The notes below the pieces were generated by a model. That model saw only the letters and a list, made by a program, of their open reading frames with translations, was not told the DNA's origin and did not search any database. This document shows positions 51,244 through 59,652 of a DNA stretch of 64,000 nt, piece after piece (within the stretch, counting starts at the first letter, position 1; each line of letters starts with the position of its first letter). The stretch is from Pseudorhodoferax sp965279475. Lineage in GTDB: Bacteria; Pseudomonadota; Gammaproteobacteria; Burkholderiales; Burkholderiaceae_C. The position numbers were made by a program, and so were the translations under genes. Location of the stretch: positions 1,550,001 to 1,614,000 of the forward strand of contig CBDIIA010000002.1 in the NCBI GenBank assembly GCA_965279475.1, given 5' to 3'.

Positions 51244-52143
51244 ATGGGACAGAAAATCCACCCTACCGGCTTCCGTTTGTCGGTGAGCCGTAACTGGTCC
51301 AGCCGCTGGTACGCAAGCAACAAGGATTTCGCTGGCATGCTGGCGGAAGACATCAAGGTGCGCGAGTACCTGAAGACGAAGCTGAAGAACGCGTCCGTTT
51401 CGCGTGTTCTGATCGAACGTCCTGCCAAGAATGCCCGCATCACGATCTTCTCGGCACGTCCGGGCGTCGTGATCGGCAAGAAGGGCGAAGACATCGAGAA
51501 CCTGAAGCGCGAACTGGCTCGCCAGTTGGGCGTGCCGGTGGCAGTGAACATCGAAGAAGTGCGCAAGCCTGAAATCGATGCCAAGCTGATCGCCGACAGC
51601 ATCACGCAGCAGCTCGAGAAGCGCATCATGTTCCGTCGTGCGATGAAACGCGCGATGCAGAACGCGATGCGTCTGGGTGCCCAGGGCATCAAGATCATGT
51701 CGTCGGGCCGCTTGAACGGCATCGAAATCGCACGTTGCGAGTGGTACCGCGAAGGTCGCGTGCCGCTTCACACCCTGCGTGCCGACATCGACTATGGCGT
51801 GTCCGAAGCCAAGACGACCTATGGCGTCATCGGCGTCAAGGTCTGGGTCTACAAGGGCGATACGCTCGGCCGGAACGATGCACCTGCGCTGCAGGAGCCG
51901 CGTGCCGAAGAAGAGCGCCGCCCCCGCGGCCCGCGTCGTGACGACCGTGGCGGCCGCCCGGGCGGCAACGATCGTCCGCCTGCACGTGGTCCACGTCGCC
52001 CGATCGGCGCCGCTGGAGCGCCTGCCGATGGCGCCGACAAGCCGGTCGAAGCATCAGGTGCAGCTGCACCGAAAACTACCGTTCAGCGCGTCCGCAAGGT
52101 AGCCGCGCCTGCAGCTCCGGCTGCTGACGGTAAAGGAGAATAA
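51244..52143 (+). CDS. rpsC: 30S ribosomal protein S3 with extended C-terminal tail
   Basis: The 299-aa protein has the KH domain (IGKKGEDIENLK) and the conserved C-terminal domain ending near VKVWVYKGD (about residue 212). About 80 further residues are Arg/Gly/Pro/Ala-rich (PRAEEERRPRGPRRDDRG and on). E. coli S3 has 233 aa; Burkholderiales have longer tails, and this is on the long side. The tail is probably disordered and basic. ATG 51244 begins MGQKIHPTGFRL. Confidence 0.97.
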   Translation: MGQKIHPTGFRLSVSRNWSSRWYASNKDFAGMLAEDIKVREYLKTKLKNASVSRVLIERPAKNARITIFSARPGVVIGKKGEDIENLKRELARQLGVPVAVNIEEVRKPEIDAKLIADSITQQLEKRIMFRRAMKRAMQNAMRLGAQGIKIMSSGRLNGIEIARCEWYREGRVPLHTLRADIDYGVSEAKTTYGVIGVKVWVYKGDTLGRNDAPALQEPRAEEERRPRGPRRDDRGGRPGGNDRPPARGPRRPIGAAGAPADGADKPVEASGAAAPKTTVQRVRKVAAPAAPAADGKGE

Positions 52144-52145
52144 CT

Positions 52146-52562
52146 ATGTTGCAACCCGCTCGTCGCAAATACCGCAAAGAGCAAAAAGGCCGTAACACTG
52201 GCATTGCGACCCGAGGCAGCTCGGTTGCGTTTGGTGATTTCGGTCTGAAGTGCACCGACCGTGGCCGCCTGACGGCGCGTCAGATCGAGTCGGCCCGTCG
52301 TGCGATTTCCCGTCACGTGAAGCGTGGCGGCCGCATCTGGATCCGCGTGTTCCCGGACAAGCCGATCTCGCAGAAGCCTGCTGAAGTGCGGATGGGTAAC
52401 GGCAAGGGCAATCCCGAGTACTACGTGGCCGAGATCCAACCCGGCAAGATCGTGTTCGAGATCGTCGGCGTTCCGGAAGAGCTGGCACGTGAAGCGTTCC
52501 GCCTGGCTGCTGCCAAGCTGCCGCTGCGCACCACGTTCGTCGCGCGCATGATTGGTCAGTAA
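52146..52562 (+). CDS. rplP: 50S ribosomal protein L16
   Basis: The 138-aa protein is complete (MLQPARRKYRKEQKG to FVARMIGQ), including the GRIWIRVFPDKPISQKPAEVRMG core near the A site. It starts 2 bases after rpsC. Confidence 0.98.
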   Translation: MLQPARRKYRKEQKGRNTGIATRGSSVAFGDFGLKCTDRGRLTARQIESARRAISRHVKRGGRIWIRVFPDKPISQKPAEVRMGNGKGNPEYYVAEIQPGKIVFEIVGVPEELAREAFRLAAAKLPLRTTFVARMIGQ

Positions 52563-52574
52563 TCGGAGAACACC

Positions 52575-52796
52575 ATGTCGAAAATTACTGAATCGCGCAA
52601 GAACCTGCGCACCAAGGATGTTGCCGGCCTGCAAGCAGAAGTGAAGGCCCTTCAGAAGGCCCACTTCGGTCTGCGCATGCAGAAAGCCACGCAGCAACTC
52701 AACAACAACGCGTCGTTGCGCTCCACGCGCCGTGACATTGCCCGCGCCAAGACCATTCTTGTGCAAAAGCAAAGCGCTGAACAGTCGGCCAAGTAA
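52575..52796 (+). CDS. rpmC: 50S ribosomal protein L29
   Basis: The 73-aa helical protein is slightly longer than the E. coli form (63 aa), with an N-terminal extension and the conserved SLRSTRRDIARAKTIL core. It binds near the tunnel exit. Confidence 0.96.
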   Translation: MSKITESRKNLRTKDVAGLQAEVKALQKAHFGLRMQKATQQLNNNASLRSTRRDIARAKTILVQKQSAEQSAK

Positions 52797-52807
52797 GGGG
52801 CGAAACC

Positions 52808-53077
52808 ATGACGGAAGCAAAAACATCCCTCAAGCGCACCTTGATCGGCAAGGTCGTCAGCGACAAGCGCGCGAAGACTGTGACGGTGCTGATCGAGCGC
52901 CGCGTCAAGCACGAGCTGTACGGCAAGATCGTCGGCAAGTCCAGCAAGTACCATGCCCATGACGAAAAGGGCGAGTTCAAGATGGGCGACATGATCGAGA
53001 TCACCGAAAGCCGGCCGATCTCGAAGACCAAGAACTGGGTTGCGACCCGCCTGGTCCAGAAGGCCGCTGCGGTCTGA
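52808..53077 (+). CDS. rpsQ: 30S ribosomal protein S17
   Basis: The 89-aa OB-fold protein is complete (KRTLIGKVVSDKRAKTVTVLIER). It ends the S10 transcript here; rplN does not follow, and a terminator lies 34 bases downstream. Confidence 0.97.
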   Translation: MTEAKTSLKRTLIGKVVSDKRAKTVTVLIERRVKHELYGKIVGKSSKYHAHDEKGEFKMGDMIEITESRPISKTKNWVATRLVQKAAAV

Positions 53078-53110
53078 AGATTGCAGCGCACGCGCTGCAG
53101 TCCCTCTCGA

Positions 53111-53136
53111 AACGGCCCACAATGTGGGTCGTTTTT
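53111..53136 (+). terminator. Rho-independent terminator after rpsQ
   Basis: AACGGCCCAC and GTGGGTCGTT pair over 10 bases with one G-U pair and an AAT loop, merging into TTTTTC. It closes the S10 operon after rpsQ. Confidence 0.88.
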
Positions 53137-53206
53137 CATTTCCGGGACGCAAAGTCCTTGTGCCGCCGGAAGCTTTTTCCCATCTGCATCACCCAAGGAG
53201 CACAGC

Positions 53207-53713
53207 ATGATCCAAATCGGCGACACACTGCCCGCCACCACCCTGATGGAATTTTCCGAAGTCGAGGGTGAAGGGTGCAGCATCGGCCCCAATCCGGTGG
53301 ATGTCACCAAGGCCAGCGCCGGCAAGACCATTGCCATCTTCGGTCTGCCCGGCGCGTTCACGCCGACCTGCTCTGCCAAACACGTGCCGGGCTACGTGGA
53401 GAAGTCTGCCGAGTTCAAGGCGGCCGGCGTCGACGAGATCTGGTGTGTCAGCGTGAACGACGCGTTCGTGATGGGCGCATGGGCCCGTGACCAGAAGTCC
53501 GGCGGCAAGGTGCGCATGCTGGCCGACGGCAGCGCCGCATTTGCGCAGGCGACGGGCCTGACGCTCGACCTGACCGCCCGCGGCATGGGCCTGCGCAGCA
53601 ACCGCTATTCGATGCTCGTCAAGGACGGCAAGGTTGCGTCGCTGAACGTGGAAGCGCCGGGCAAGTTCGAAGTGAGCGACGCCGGCACCATGCTGGCCCA
53701 GGCCAAGGGCTGA
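53207..53713 (+). CDS. Peroxiredoxin (Prx5-type)
   Basis: The 168-aa enzyme reduces peroxides through peroxidatic Cys55 in GAFTPTCS. Other cysteines are Cys24 and Cys80, one of which could resolve the sulfenate. The GMGLRSNRYSMLVKDG stretch fits the Prx5/AhpE-like redoxin group. AAGGAG lies 6 bases before the ATG. It stands alone between the S10 cluster and the GNAT gene. Confidence 0.92.
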   Translation: MIQIGDTLPATTLMEFSEVEGEGCSIGPNPVDVTKASAGKTIAIFGLPGAFTPTCSAKHVPGYVEKSAEFKAAGVDEIWCVSVNDAFVMGAWARDQKSGGKVRMLADGSAAFAQATGLTLDLTARGMGLRSNRYSMLVKDGKVASLNVEAPGKFEVSDAGTMLAQAKG

Positions 53714-53749
53714 TCGCGCCGGTGCCCGGTAGAAAAGGCAGGGCTCGGT

Positions 53750-54241
53750 CTAGAGCTCGGCCTTGAGGTAGTGGGCGCCGGGAATCGGGTTGTGGTAGTA
53801 GGGCGGGGTCTCGTCGAAGCCGAGTTCCTCGTACAACGCACGGGCGGCTTCCATGTCGTCCAACGTGTCCAGCAGCACACGCGCGTAGCCGGCGCGCCGT
53901 GCTGCATCCAGCGCCGCCTCGGCAAGCTGGCGCCCCAGGCCAAATCCCCGGAAGGCCTTGCGGATGTAGAGCCGCTTCATCTCGCAGGCATTCGCGTAGT
54001 CTGATTCGTCCAGCGGCCGGATGGCACAGCATCCGGCCACGGCATCATCGATCAACGCCAGCAGCAAGGCGCCGCGCGGCGGCGCATAGTCCCCCGGCAA
54101 GCCGGCGAGTTCGGCATCGAGAGACTGAAAGTCCAGGTCCACGCCCAGGCCTTGCGCGTATTCCTGGATGATGGCGCGCGACGCCTCCAGCTCGTCGAGG
54201 GTCGACGGCTGGATGATCCTGATCGAAGGCGTGGTCAACAT
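53750..54241 (-). CDS. GNAT-family N-acetyltransferase
   Basis: The 163-aa protein has the GNAT fold: acetyl-CoA loop RGFGLGRQLAE after MKRLYIRKAF, and ARALYEELGF near the C terminus. The target substrate is unknown. It stands alone on its strand. Confidence 0.9.
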   Translation of the reverse strand: MLTTPSIRIIQPSTLDELEASRAIIQEYAQGLGVDLDFQSLDAELAGLPGDYAPPRGALLLALIDDAVAGCCAIRPLDESDYANACEMKRLYIRKAFRGFGLGRQLAEAALDAARRAGYARVLLDTLDDMEAARALYEELGFDETPPYYHNPIPGAHYLKAEL

Positions 54242-54314
54242 GGCGGCACTGCGTGATCGCGTTCGCGGACAGTGTAGCCAAGTCGCGCACGCAGCCCTGC
54301 GGCCGCTGGAAGGC

Positions 54315-54980
54315 TCATCCGCCCAGAGTCGAGATCCAGCCGACGCCGCCGGCGCAGAGGGCGAATACCAGGGCCGCGAGTACGCGTGAACCGGCGTTGT
54401 CGCGCGAAGACGGTGCGTGCACCACCAGATGCTTGTCGCCGTGCAGCATGGGGCCGATCAGGTTCTGCTTCTTGCGCCACAGATAGAACAGCACGGCCGC
54501 GACGTGCAGCACGACCAGGCCGATCAGGACCCATTGACCGACCGCCTTGTGGTACCAGGTCGCCTGGTTCACGGTGGCGCCGGAAACGAATTTCGTCAGC
54601 GGCCCCGCGAAGGCGATCTCGTCATCGCTCATCATGCCGCTGGCGACCTGTGCCACCAGAAAACCCAGCAGTGCAAAGACCGAGCCGGCACCCACGGGCG
54701 AGTGGCCGACCGAATGCTCGGGCTTGCCCTGGCCGCGCAGGTACAGCCAGGCGCTTTTCGGGGAATGCAGGAACGAGCCGAAGCGCGACCAATGGCCCCC
54801 GACCAGGCCCCACACGATCCGGAAGAGCAACAAGGTCGCCACCAGATAACCCAGCCGAAAGTGCCAGACCATCGCGTTGCCGCCGACCTTGGCGGTGACG
54901 ACAAGCCCGATGACGCTGGCCGCCAGCAGCCAATGGAATATGCGCGTCGGCAAGTCCCAGACACGTACCTTGTGAAGCAT
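54315..54980 (-). CDS. Cytochrome b561-type (DUF/Ni-hydrogenase b-like) membrane protein
   Basis: The 221-aa protein has four to five membrane helices with haem-ligand His residues in RIFHWLL, VWHFRLGY, WYHKAVG and LHVAAV, as in di-haem cytochrome b561 proteins. A fifth helix is at the C terminus. GGGAGG precedes the ATG at 54980. It is divergent from the cytochrome c' gene; such pairs often exchange electrons across the membrane, so a functional pair is likely. Confidence 0.9.
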   Translation of the reverse strand: MLHKVRVWDLPTRIFHWLLAASVIGLVVTAKVGGNAMVWHFRLGYLVATLLLFRIVWGLVGGHWSRFGSFLHSPKSAWLYLRGQGKPEHSVGHSPVGAGSVFALLGFLVAQVASGMMSDDEIAFAGPLTKFVSGATVNQATWYHKAVGQWVLIGLVVLHVAAVLFYLWRKKQNLIGPMLHGDKHLVVHAPSSRDNAGSRVLAALVFALCAGGVGWISTLGG

Positions 54981-55069
54981 GCGAACCTCCCTCGTGGATT
55001 GAATGCGCCAGGGGTCTGGCGGCGCGCCTGTTGCGGCGGCGCTGCAAATTAGTAATTCCGGCAGGATGG

Positions 55070-55086
55070 AAGTTCCGATAGAACTT
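55070..55086. promoter_or_regulatory. Inverted repeat between cytochrome genes
   Basis: AAGTTC-CGATA-GAACTT is a perfect 6-bp dyad in the divergent gap between cytochrome b561 and c' genes. A second dyad, TGTCA-TGCG-TGACA, is at 55126-55139. Both could be operators of a shared regulator. Confidence 0.4.
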
Positions 55087-55187
55087 TCGGCTTGCAATCG
55101 GACTCTGCCGCAATGGGGGAGGGCATGTCATGCGTGACAGGCGTTACCCTGGCGGAGTTTTAACCACCCACGAAAGCAGAACCATCC

Positions 55188-55643
55188 ATGAAAATCCTCG
55201 TTTCGTTCGTTCTTGCCGCTGCCGCGGCGACGCTGGCCGCTCCGGCTTCAGCACAGTTTGCCAAGCCGGAAGACGCCATCAAGTACCGGCAGAGCGCCTT
55301 GTTCGTGATGAGTCAGCATTTTGGCCGCGTCGGGGCGATGGCGAATGGCCGGATCCCATTCGACGCCAAGGTCGCAGCCGAGAACGCCGAGATCGTTGCC
55401 GAGATGGCCAAGTTGCCTTGGGCAGCGTTCGGCGCCGGAACCGACAAGGGCGCGCCAACCAAGGCCAAGCCGGAAATCTGGTCCGATCAGGCGAAGTTCA
55501 AGGAATCGGCGGACAAGCTGATCGCCGAATCCACCAAGCTGGCGGCCGCGGCGAAGACGGGCAACCTGGACAGCATCAAAACGGCGTTCGGCGCCACAGC
55601 CGGTAGCTGCAAGGCCTGCCACGACGCGTTCCGCAGCCAGTAA
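55188..55643 (+). CDS. Cytochrome c' (class II)
   Basis: The 151-aa periplasmic protein has a signal peptide (about 1-23, cleavage after ASA) and a four-helix bundle with the haem motif Cys141-Lys-Ala-Cys144-His145 near the C terminus, the hallmark of class II cytochromes c. These bind NO or act in electron transfer. Divergent from a cytochrome b561 gene. Confidence 0.94.
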   Translation: MKILVSFVLAAAAATLAAPASAQFAKPEDAIKYRQSALFVMSQHFGRVGAMANGRIPFDAKVAAENAEIVAEMAKLPWAAFGAGTDKGAPTKAKPEIWSDQAKFKESADKLIAESTKLAAAAKTGNLDSIKTAFGATAGSCKACHDAFRSQ

Positions 55644-55700
55644 TCTGCAAGACTCCCGACCCCGCGCCGACCGTGCGCGCAGGGTTCGGGCTGGCAGGCC

Positions 55701-56201
55701 TCAGGCTTCGGCCAGCAACTTCTCGATCAGCCGGTGCAATTCTGCAAAATCCGGCTCGCCCACGTAACGTTTGACGATCTCGCCGCGCTTGTTGACGACG
55801 AAGGTCGTCGGCGTCAGCTGCACCTCGCCCCAGGCCTTGGCCACGGCGCCGGTGTTGTCGATCGCCACCTGGAACGGCAGCTTGCGGGTCTCGACGTAGT
55901 TCACCACGTAGCTCGGCGGGTCGTATTGCATCGCCACGCCCAGCGTGTCGAAGCCCCGCGCATGGAATTTGTCGTAGGTGGCAATGATCTTGGGCATCTC
56001 GGCCACGCAGGTGACGCAGCTGGTGGCCCAGAAGTTCACCAGCGTCACACGACCCTTCAGGTCCGCAGTGGTCTTCTTGCTGCCATCGAGCAAGACGTAA
56101 CTGGCGTCCGGCGCCTGCGAGCGGGAGCCGGCCACATAATAGACCAGCGACCCGGCCGCCAGGATGACCGCCGCGGCTGCCACAGAGTAGATCTTGTTCA
56201 T
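55701..56201 (-). CDS. TlpA-like thiol:disulfide oxidoreductase
   Basis: The 166-aa protein has an N-terminal membrane anchor (about 5-24) and a thioredoxin fold with active site Cys62-Val-Thr-Cys65 in FWATSC and cis-Pro in TPTTFV. It is a periplasmic, membrane-tethered TlpA/ResA-type thioredoxin, often serving cytochrome c haem-site reduction; it lies beside the cytochrome c' gene. ATG 56201 begins the anchor. Confidence 0.9.
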   Translation of the reverse strand: MNKIYSVAAAAVILAAGSLVYYVAGSRSQAPDASYVLLDGSKKTTADLKGRVTLVNFWATSCVTCVAEMPKIIATYDKFHARGFDTLGVAMQYDPPSYVVNYVETRKLPFQVAIDNTGAVAKAWGEVQLTPTTFVVNKRGEIVKRYVGEPDFAELHRLIEKLLAEA

Positions 56202-56220
56202 GGATTCAGGAGGTGCTGTG

Positions 56221-56925
56221 ATGAAGCGTCGCAAGTTTAGTACCGTCGTGGCCGGCGCGCTCGGCGCCTCGCTGCTGGCAGGCCCGTTGCGAGCCCACAG
56301 CCAGTCTCTCGCTGGCGTGACGGACCGTGAAGCCTCTCTGGGCCTGAAGGCGGCGCTCGAAAAAGGTGCAACGGTCGCAGTCCAATTGTTGGGTCAACAA
56401 GATGGATTCCTCGGCAACGAAAAAGTTCGCATCGCCTTGCCCGGCCATCTGGACGATGCTGCCAAGCTGATGCGCAAGCTTGGCCAGGGCAAACGGGTCG
56501 ATGAGCTGATCGTCGCGATGAACCGCGCGGCCGAGGCTGCCGTCCCGCTCGCCAAGGACCTGGTCGTCTCGGCCGTCGCCAACATGGACGTCGGAGATGC
56601 CAGAAAGATCCTGACCGGCGGCGATACCTCCGTGACCACGTTCTTCTCCGACAAGACGCGCGAACCTCTGTTCACGCGCTTCCTGCCGGTCGTGACGCAG
56701 GCGGTCCAGCAGGTCGGAGTGGCCGACAAGTACAACCAGGTCGCCGGCCGCGCTGCCAGCCTGGGCCTCGTCAAGAAAGAGGACGCGCAGCTGGAGGGCT
56801 ACGTGACCCACAAGACGCTGGACGGCCTGTTTCTGATGATCGCCGAAGAGGAGCGCAAGATCCGGCGCGACCCGATCGGCGCCGGCAGCGCGGTGCTGCA
56901 GAAGGTCTTCGGCGCGCTGAAATAG
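56221..56925 (+). CDS. DUF4197 domain-containing exported protein
   Basis: The 234-aa protein has a signal peptide (about 1-37, with a twin-arginine-like KRRKF start) and the DUF4197 domain (about 38-230: LGLKAALEKGATVAVQLLG and YVTHKTLDGLFLMIAEEER). Function of the family is unknown. AGGAGG stands 8 bases before the ATG. It is divergent from the TlpA gene by 19 bases. Confidence 0.9.
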   Translation: MKRRKFSTVVAGALGASLLAGPLRAHSQSLAGVTDREASLGLKAALEKGATVAVQLLGQQDGFLGNEKVRIALPGHLDDAAKLMRKLGQGKRVDELIVAMNRAAEAAVPLAKDLVVSAVANMDVGDARKILTGGDTSVTTFFSDKTREPLFTRFLPVVTQAVQQVGVADKYNQVAGRAASLGLVKKEDAQLEGYVTHKTLDGLFLMIAEEERKIRRDPIGAGSAVLQKVFGALK

Positions 56926-57049
56926 CCGCGTTCGGCCCTGCCCCTCATACGGGTTTGCAATCGAAGCGAGCACAAGGCGCGAGCCGCAGACAGTGCTGAC
57001 GCACGGCAAGGCGAAGCAACGCGGTGATCGGTTTGATTGCGAATTCGTA

Positions 57050-58213
57050 TCAGCGGGCGCGCGCCTTGGACAGCCCGAGCAGCAAGGTCTGCGGCAGCTG
57101 GGTCCGCAGGTTGTTCAGTGTCAGTCGGTGCTCGCTTTCGTTCATCCACAGTTCCAGCGACAACGATGGGCTGTCCTTCGCGATCTCCACCCAGGGAAAC
57201 GCCGGGTCGGCCTGTTGCAGCGTCGTCTGCAGCCGGTCCAGACGCGTGTCGTGCGCGCGCTCGTCGAGCAACACCAGATCGGGCTTCTGGCGCGCGCAGG
57301 CCGTCTCGGCCGCTGCCGCGTTCGCGACCCAGTCGAACACCAGTCCCATGCTGTCACAGATGCGCTCCACCTCCTCGCGCACTGCCGGATGGCCGGTCAC
57401 CAGCAGCACGTGGTGGCCGACGAACGCCACCGATTCACTGTGCATCCACGAGTCGCCGCCGGACTCGTGGGATTCGCCGCGTGTCTGCGGCTCCACCTGC
57501 GGCTGGCTCCGGGGAAAGTCGATGAAGAGCGACGTCTGCCCCCCGCCGTCGTGGCGCCGCACCGCCACGCCCATGGCCGCGGCGATCTCGATCAGCAGGT
57601 GCCAGGGCAGGCGTTCGAACTCTCCCGACATCGGCGATACATGGCCGAGCGGCGCCTCGGGCAGCGGCGTGGAGCGGAACACCAGTACCGATGGCTCGGT
57701 CGCGCCGCCCGCCTCCAGCGATACATCGAGCCGGTGCTGGCGCACGGCCGACCATTCGATGGCGGCATCGACCAGGCTGGACAGCAAGCCGGCGTCGGAG
57801 ATCACATGCAGGGGCGCGACCTGTTGCTGCAGCAGGATCCCGAGCCGCTGGAACAGCGGCGTGTGTTCGGCAAGTGCCTGCGACACCAGGATGTCGAGCC
57901 TCAATTTTTCGTGCGACTGCCGCAGGCGGCCAGTCGACAGGCGCGTCAGCTGCTGGCTCTGCATCGCAATGGCCCGCGCCGCTTCGATGGCCGCGCTGAG
58001 GTGCTGCACCTGGGCCCGCGAGATCTTGCCGGTGCGAACGAAATCCTGCACGATGTTTTGCATCGCGTCGAGCGGTTCGGACAGCTGGAGGCCGATCACG
58101 CCCGCGATCGTGACGTCGGCGCGTGCGGGCGTTCCAGCGTGTACCGCCGGCTCCGGGGCCGGCCTTGCCTGCGGAGGGGCGACAACGCCGGCCGGGCCTG
58201 ATTCAGGTGTCAT
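57050..58213 (-). CDS. Histidine-kinase-like protein lacking the phosphoacceptor His, with receiver-like domain
   Basis: The 387-aa protein appears to be a degenerate two-component hybrid. Residues about 34-110 resemble a HisKA hairpin, but the H-box reads GLQLSEPLDAM, with Leu42 where His is expected. Residues about 110-235 resemble a decayed HATPase (no clear N or G boxes). Residues about 266-350 are receiver-like (HHVLLVTGHPA, Asp317 in DLVLLDE). No membrane segment or DNA-binding domain is seen. It may be a scaffold or pseudo-kinase. ATG 58213 has AAGG 7 bases upstream. Domain calls are by eye and tentative. Confidence 0.6.
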   Translation of the reverse strand: MTPESGPAGVVAPPQARPAPEPAVHAGTPARADVTIAGVIGLQLSEPLDAMQNIVQDFVRTGKISRAQVQHLSAAIEAARAIAMQSQQLTRLSTGRLRQSHEKLRLDILVSQALAEHTPLFQRLGILLQQQVAPLHVISDAGLLSSLVDAAIEWSAVRQHRLDVSLEAGGATEPSVLVFRSTPLPEAPLGHVSPMSGEFERLPWHLLIEIAAAMGVAVRRHDGGGQTSLFIDFPRSQPQVEPQTRGESHESGGDSWMHSESVAFVGHHVLLVTGHPAVREEVERICDSMGLVFDWVANAAAAETACARQKPDLVLLDERAHDTRLDRLQTTLQQADPAFPWVEIAKDSPSLSLELWMNESEHRLTLNNLRTQLPQTLLLGLSKARAR

Positions 58214-58338
58214 CGAAAACCTTCGCAACCTTGGAAGCGTTGGGGTCTGCCCAGTGTAACGACCTGTCGACGAGCCACAGGTTATGCCCGAAAAGCCGGG
58301 GCGCCGTCAAGCGGTTTTCCCGCGGTCGATAATCCAGG

Positions 58339-58872
58339 ATGCTCTGCCGATTCCACCGCTGCGCCGGCCTGTTGCTGCTGGCGTTAGCGGGTTGCAACCC
58401 CAGCCTCAACTGGCGCGAAGTTCGCTCCGAAACCAGCCCTTTGCGCATGCTCCTGCCCTGCAAGCCCGACAAGGCGACGCGGGATGTCGAGATGGGCGGG
58501 CAGACGCTGGCGCTCGACATGCAGGGCTGCGACGCGGCGGGCGCGACGTTCGCGGTGTCGCACGTGCAGGTGGCCGATCCGGGCCAGGCCGCCGCTTTGC
58601 TGGCCGGGTGGCGGTCCGCCGTTCTGGCGCATCTGCACGCGGCCGGCCCGTCCGTCGCGCCGTTCAAGCCGGCTGGGTCGTGGGATCTTGCAGAGTCGGT
58701 GCGGCTCCAGGCCGCTGGCCGCCGTGCGGACGGCAGCGCGGTGACGGTGCAGGCGGTCTGGTTCGCGCGGCGAGAAGGCACCGGTGCCCATCTGTTCCAT
58801 GCCGTGGTGTACACGGAGCGGCCGGCCCCGGAGGTGGCGGAGGCCTTCTTTTCGGCGCTGGTGCTGCAGTAA
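58339..58872 (+). CDS. Hypothetical lipoprotein
   Basis: The 177-aa product has a signal peptide with lipobox LAGC (Cys near residue 19) and no motif I recognise. A pair of cysteines (PCKPDK, QGCDAAG) may form a disulfide. GATAAT lies only 5 bases before the ATG, with no ribosome binding site, hinting at a leaderless transcript. It precedes the PTS genes by 52 bases. Confidence 0.8.
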   Translation: MLCRFHRCAGLLLLALAGCNPSLNWREVRSETSPLRMLLPCKPDKATRDVEMGGQTLALDMQGCDAAGATFAVSHVQVADPGQAAALLAGWRSAVLAHLHAAGPSVAPFKPAGSWDLAESVRLQAAGRRADGSAVTVQAVWFARREGTGAHLFHAVVYTERPAPEVAEAFFSALVLQ

Positions 58873-58924
58873 AGGGCCGTGCACGCGGTGCCAAGGCATT
58901 CCGCAAACACCATAATGGGGCGTA

Positions 58925-59368
58925 ATGAACAGCATTCTTATCATCGCCCATGCGCCGCTGGCCCATGCCCTGCGCCAGTGCGCACTGCATGTGTTTCCCG
59001 ATTGCGAGCAGGGGCTGCAGTCGCTGGACGTGCAGCCGCACGTATCGCCCGAGGAAACCTTCGGCAGCGCGCGCATTGCCATGGCCCAGCTCGGCACGCC
59101 GCATGTGCTGGTGCTGACCGACGTGTTCGGGGCCACGCCCTGCAACGTGGCGCAGAAGCTGGTCGACGGCGTGCGCTCCAAGCTGGTGGCCGGTGTCAAT
59201 CTGCCGATGCTGCTGCGCACGGTGAGCTACCGGCACGAATCGCTGGACGCGCTGGTGTCGCGGGCGTTGATCGGCGGAACCCAGGGCGTGATGCAGGTGG
59301 CGATCACCGCTCCGCAGAACCAGGCAAGGAAGAGGAATGATCAGAACCACCACGACCATCAGCAATAA
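58925..59368 (+). CDS. PTS EIIA component, mannose-type fold
   Basis: The 147-aa protein has the EIIA-Man fold with phosphoryl-accepting His9 (IIAHAPL), and DVFGATPCNVAQ and GVNLPMLLRTVSYR as conserved blocks. It accepts phosphate from HPr. No EIIB or EIIC is encoded, so the chain ends here and is likely regulatory, as in other betaproteobacteria. CATAAT lies 8 bases before the ATG. Its last 32 bases overlap the HPr gene. Confidence 0.92.
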   Translation: MNSILIIAHAPLAHALRQCALHVFPDCEQGLQSLDVQPHVSPEETFGSARIAMAQLGTPHVLVLTDVFGATPCNVAQKLVDGVRSKLVAGVNLPMLLRTVSYRHESLDALVSRALIGGTQGVMQVAITAPQNQARKRNDQNHHDHQQ

Positions 59369-59606
59369 GTTGGGGCTGCATGCCCGCGCGTCCGCCAAGC
59401 TGACCAAGCTCGCCGGGTCCTTTCCTTGCGAGGTCTGGATGGCCAAGGGCGAGCGCAGGGTCAACGCGAAAAGTATCATGGGCGTGATGATGCTGGCCGC
59501 CGGCATCGGGACCCAGGTCGACATCGACACCGATGGCCCGCGTGAGCAGGAGGCCATGGATGCGCTGCTGGCCCTGATCGCCGACAAGTTCGGCGAAGGG
59601 GAGTAG
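59337..59606 (+). CDS. ptsH: Phosphocarrier protein HPr
   Basis: The 89-aa protein has His15 (GLHARAS), which receives phosphate from enzyme I, and Ser46 (NAKSIMG), the site of HPr kinase regulation in organisms that have HprK. AGAGGA precedes the ATG. It overlaps the EIIA gene by 32 bases and leads to ptsI. Confidence 0.95.
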   Translation: MIRTTTTISNKLGLHARASAKLTKLAGSFPCEVWMAKGERRVNAKSIMGVMMLAAGIGTQVDIDTDGPREQEAMDALLALIADKFGEGE

Positions 59607-59652
59607 GCGCCGTGGCCATGCGGCCCGACGTCGGCCCGTCGAGGAGGCGGCC

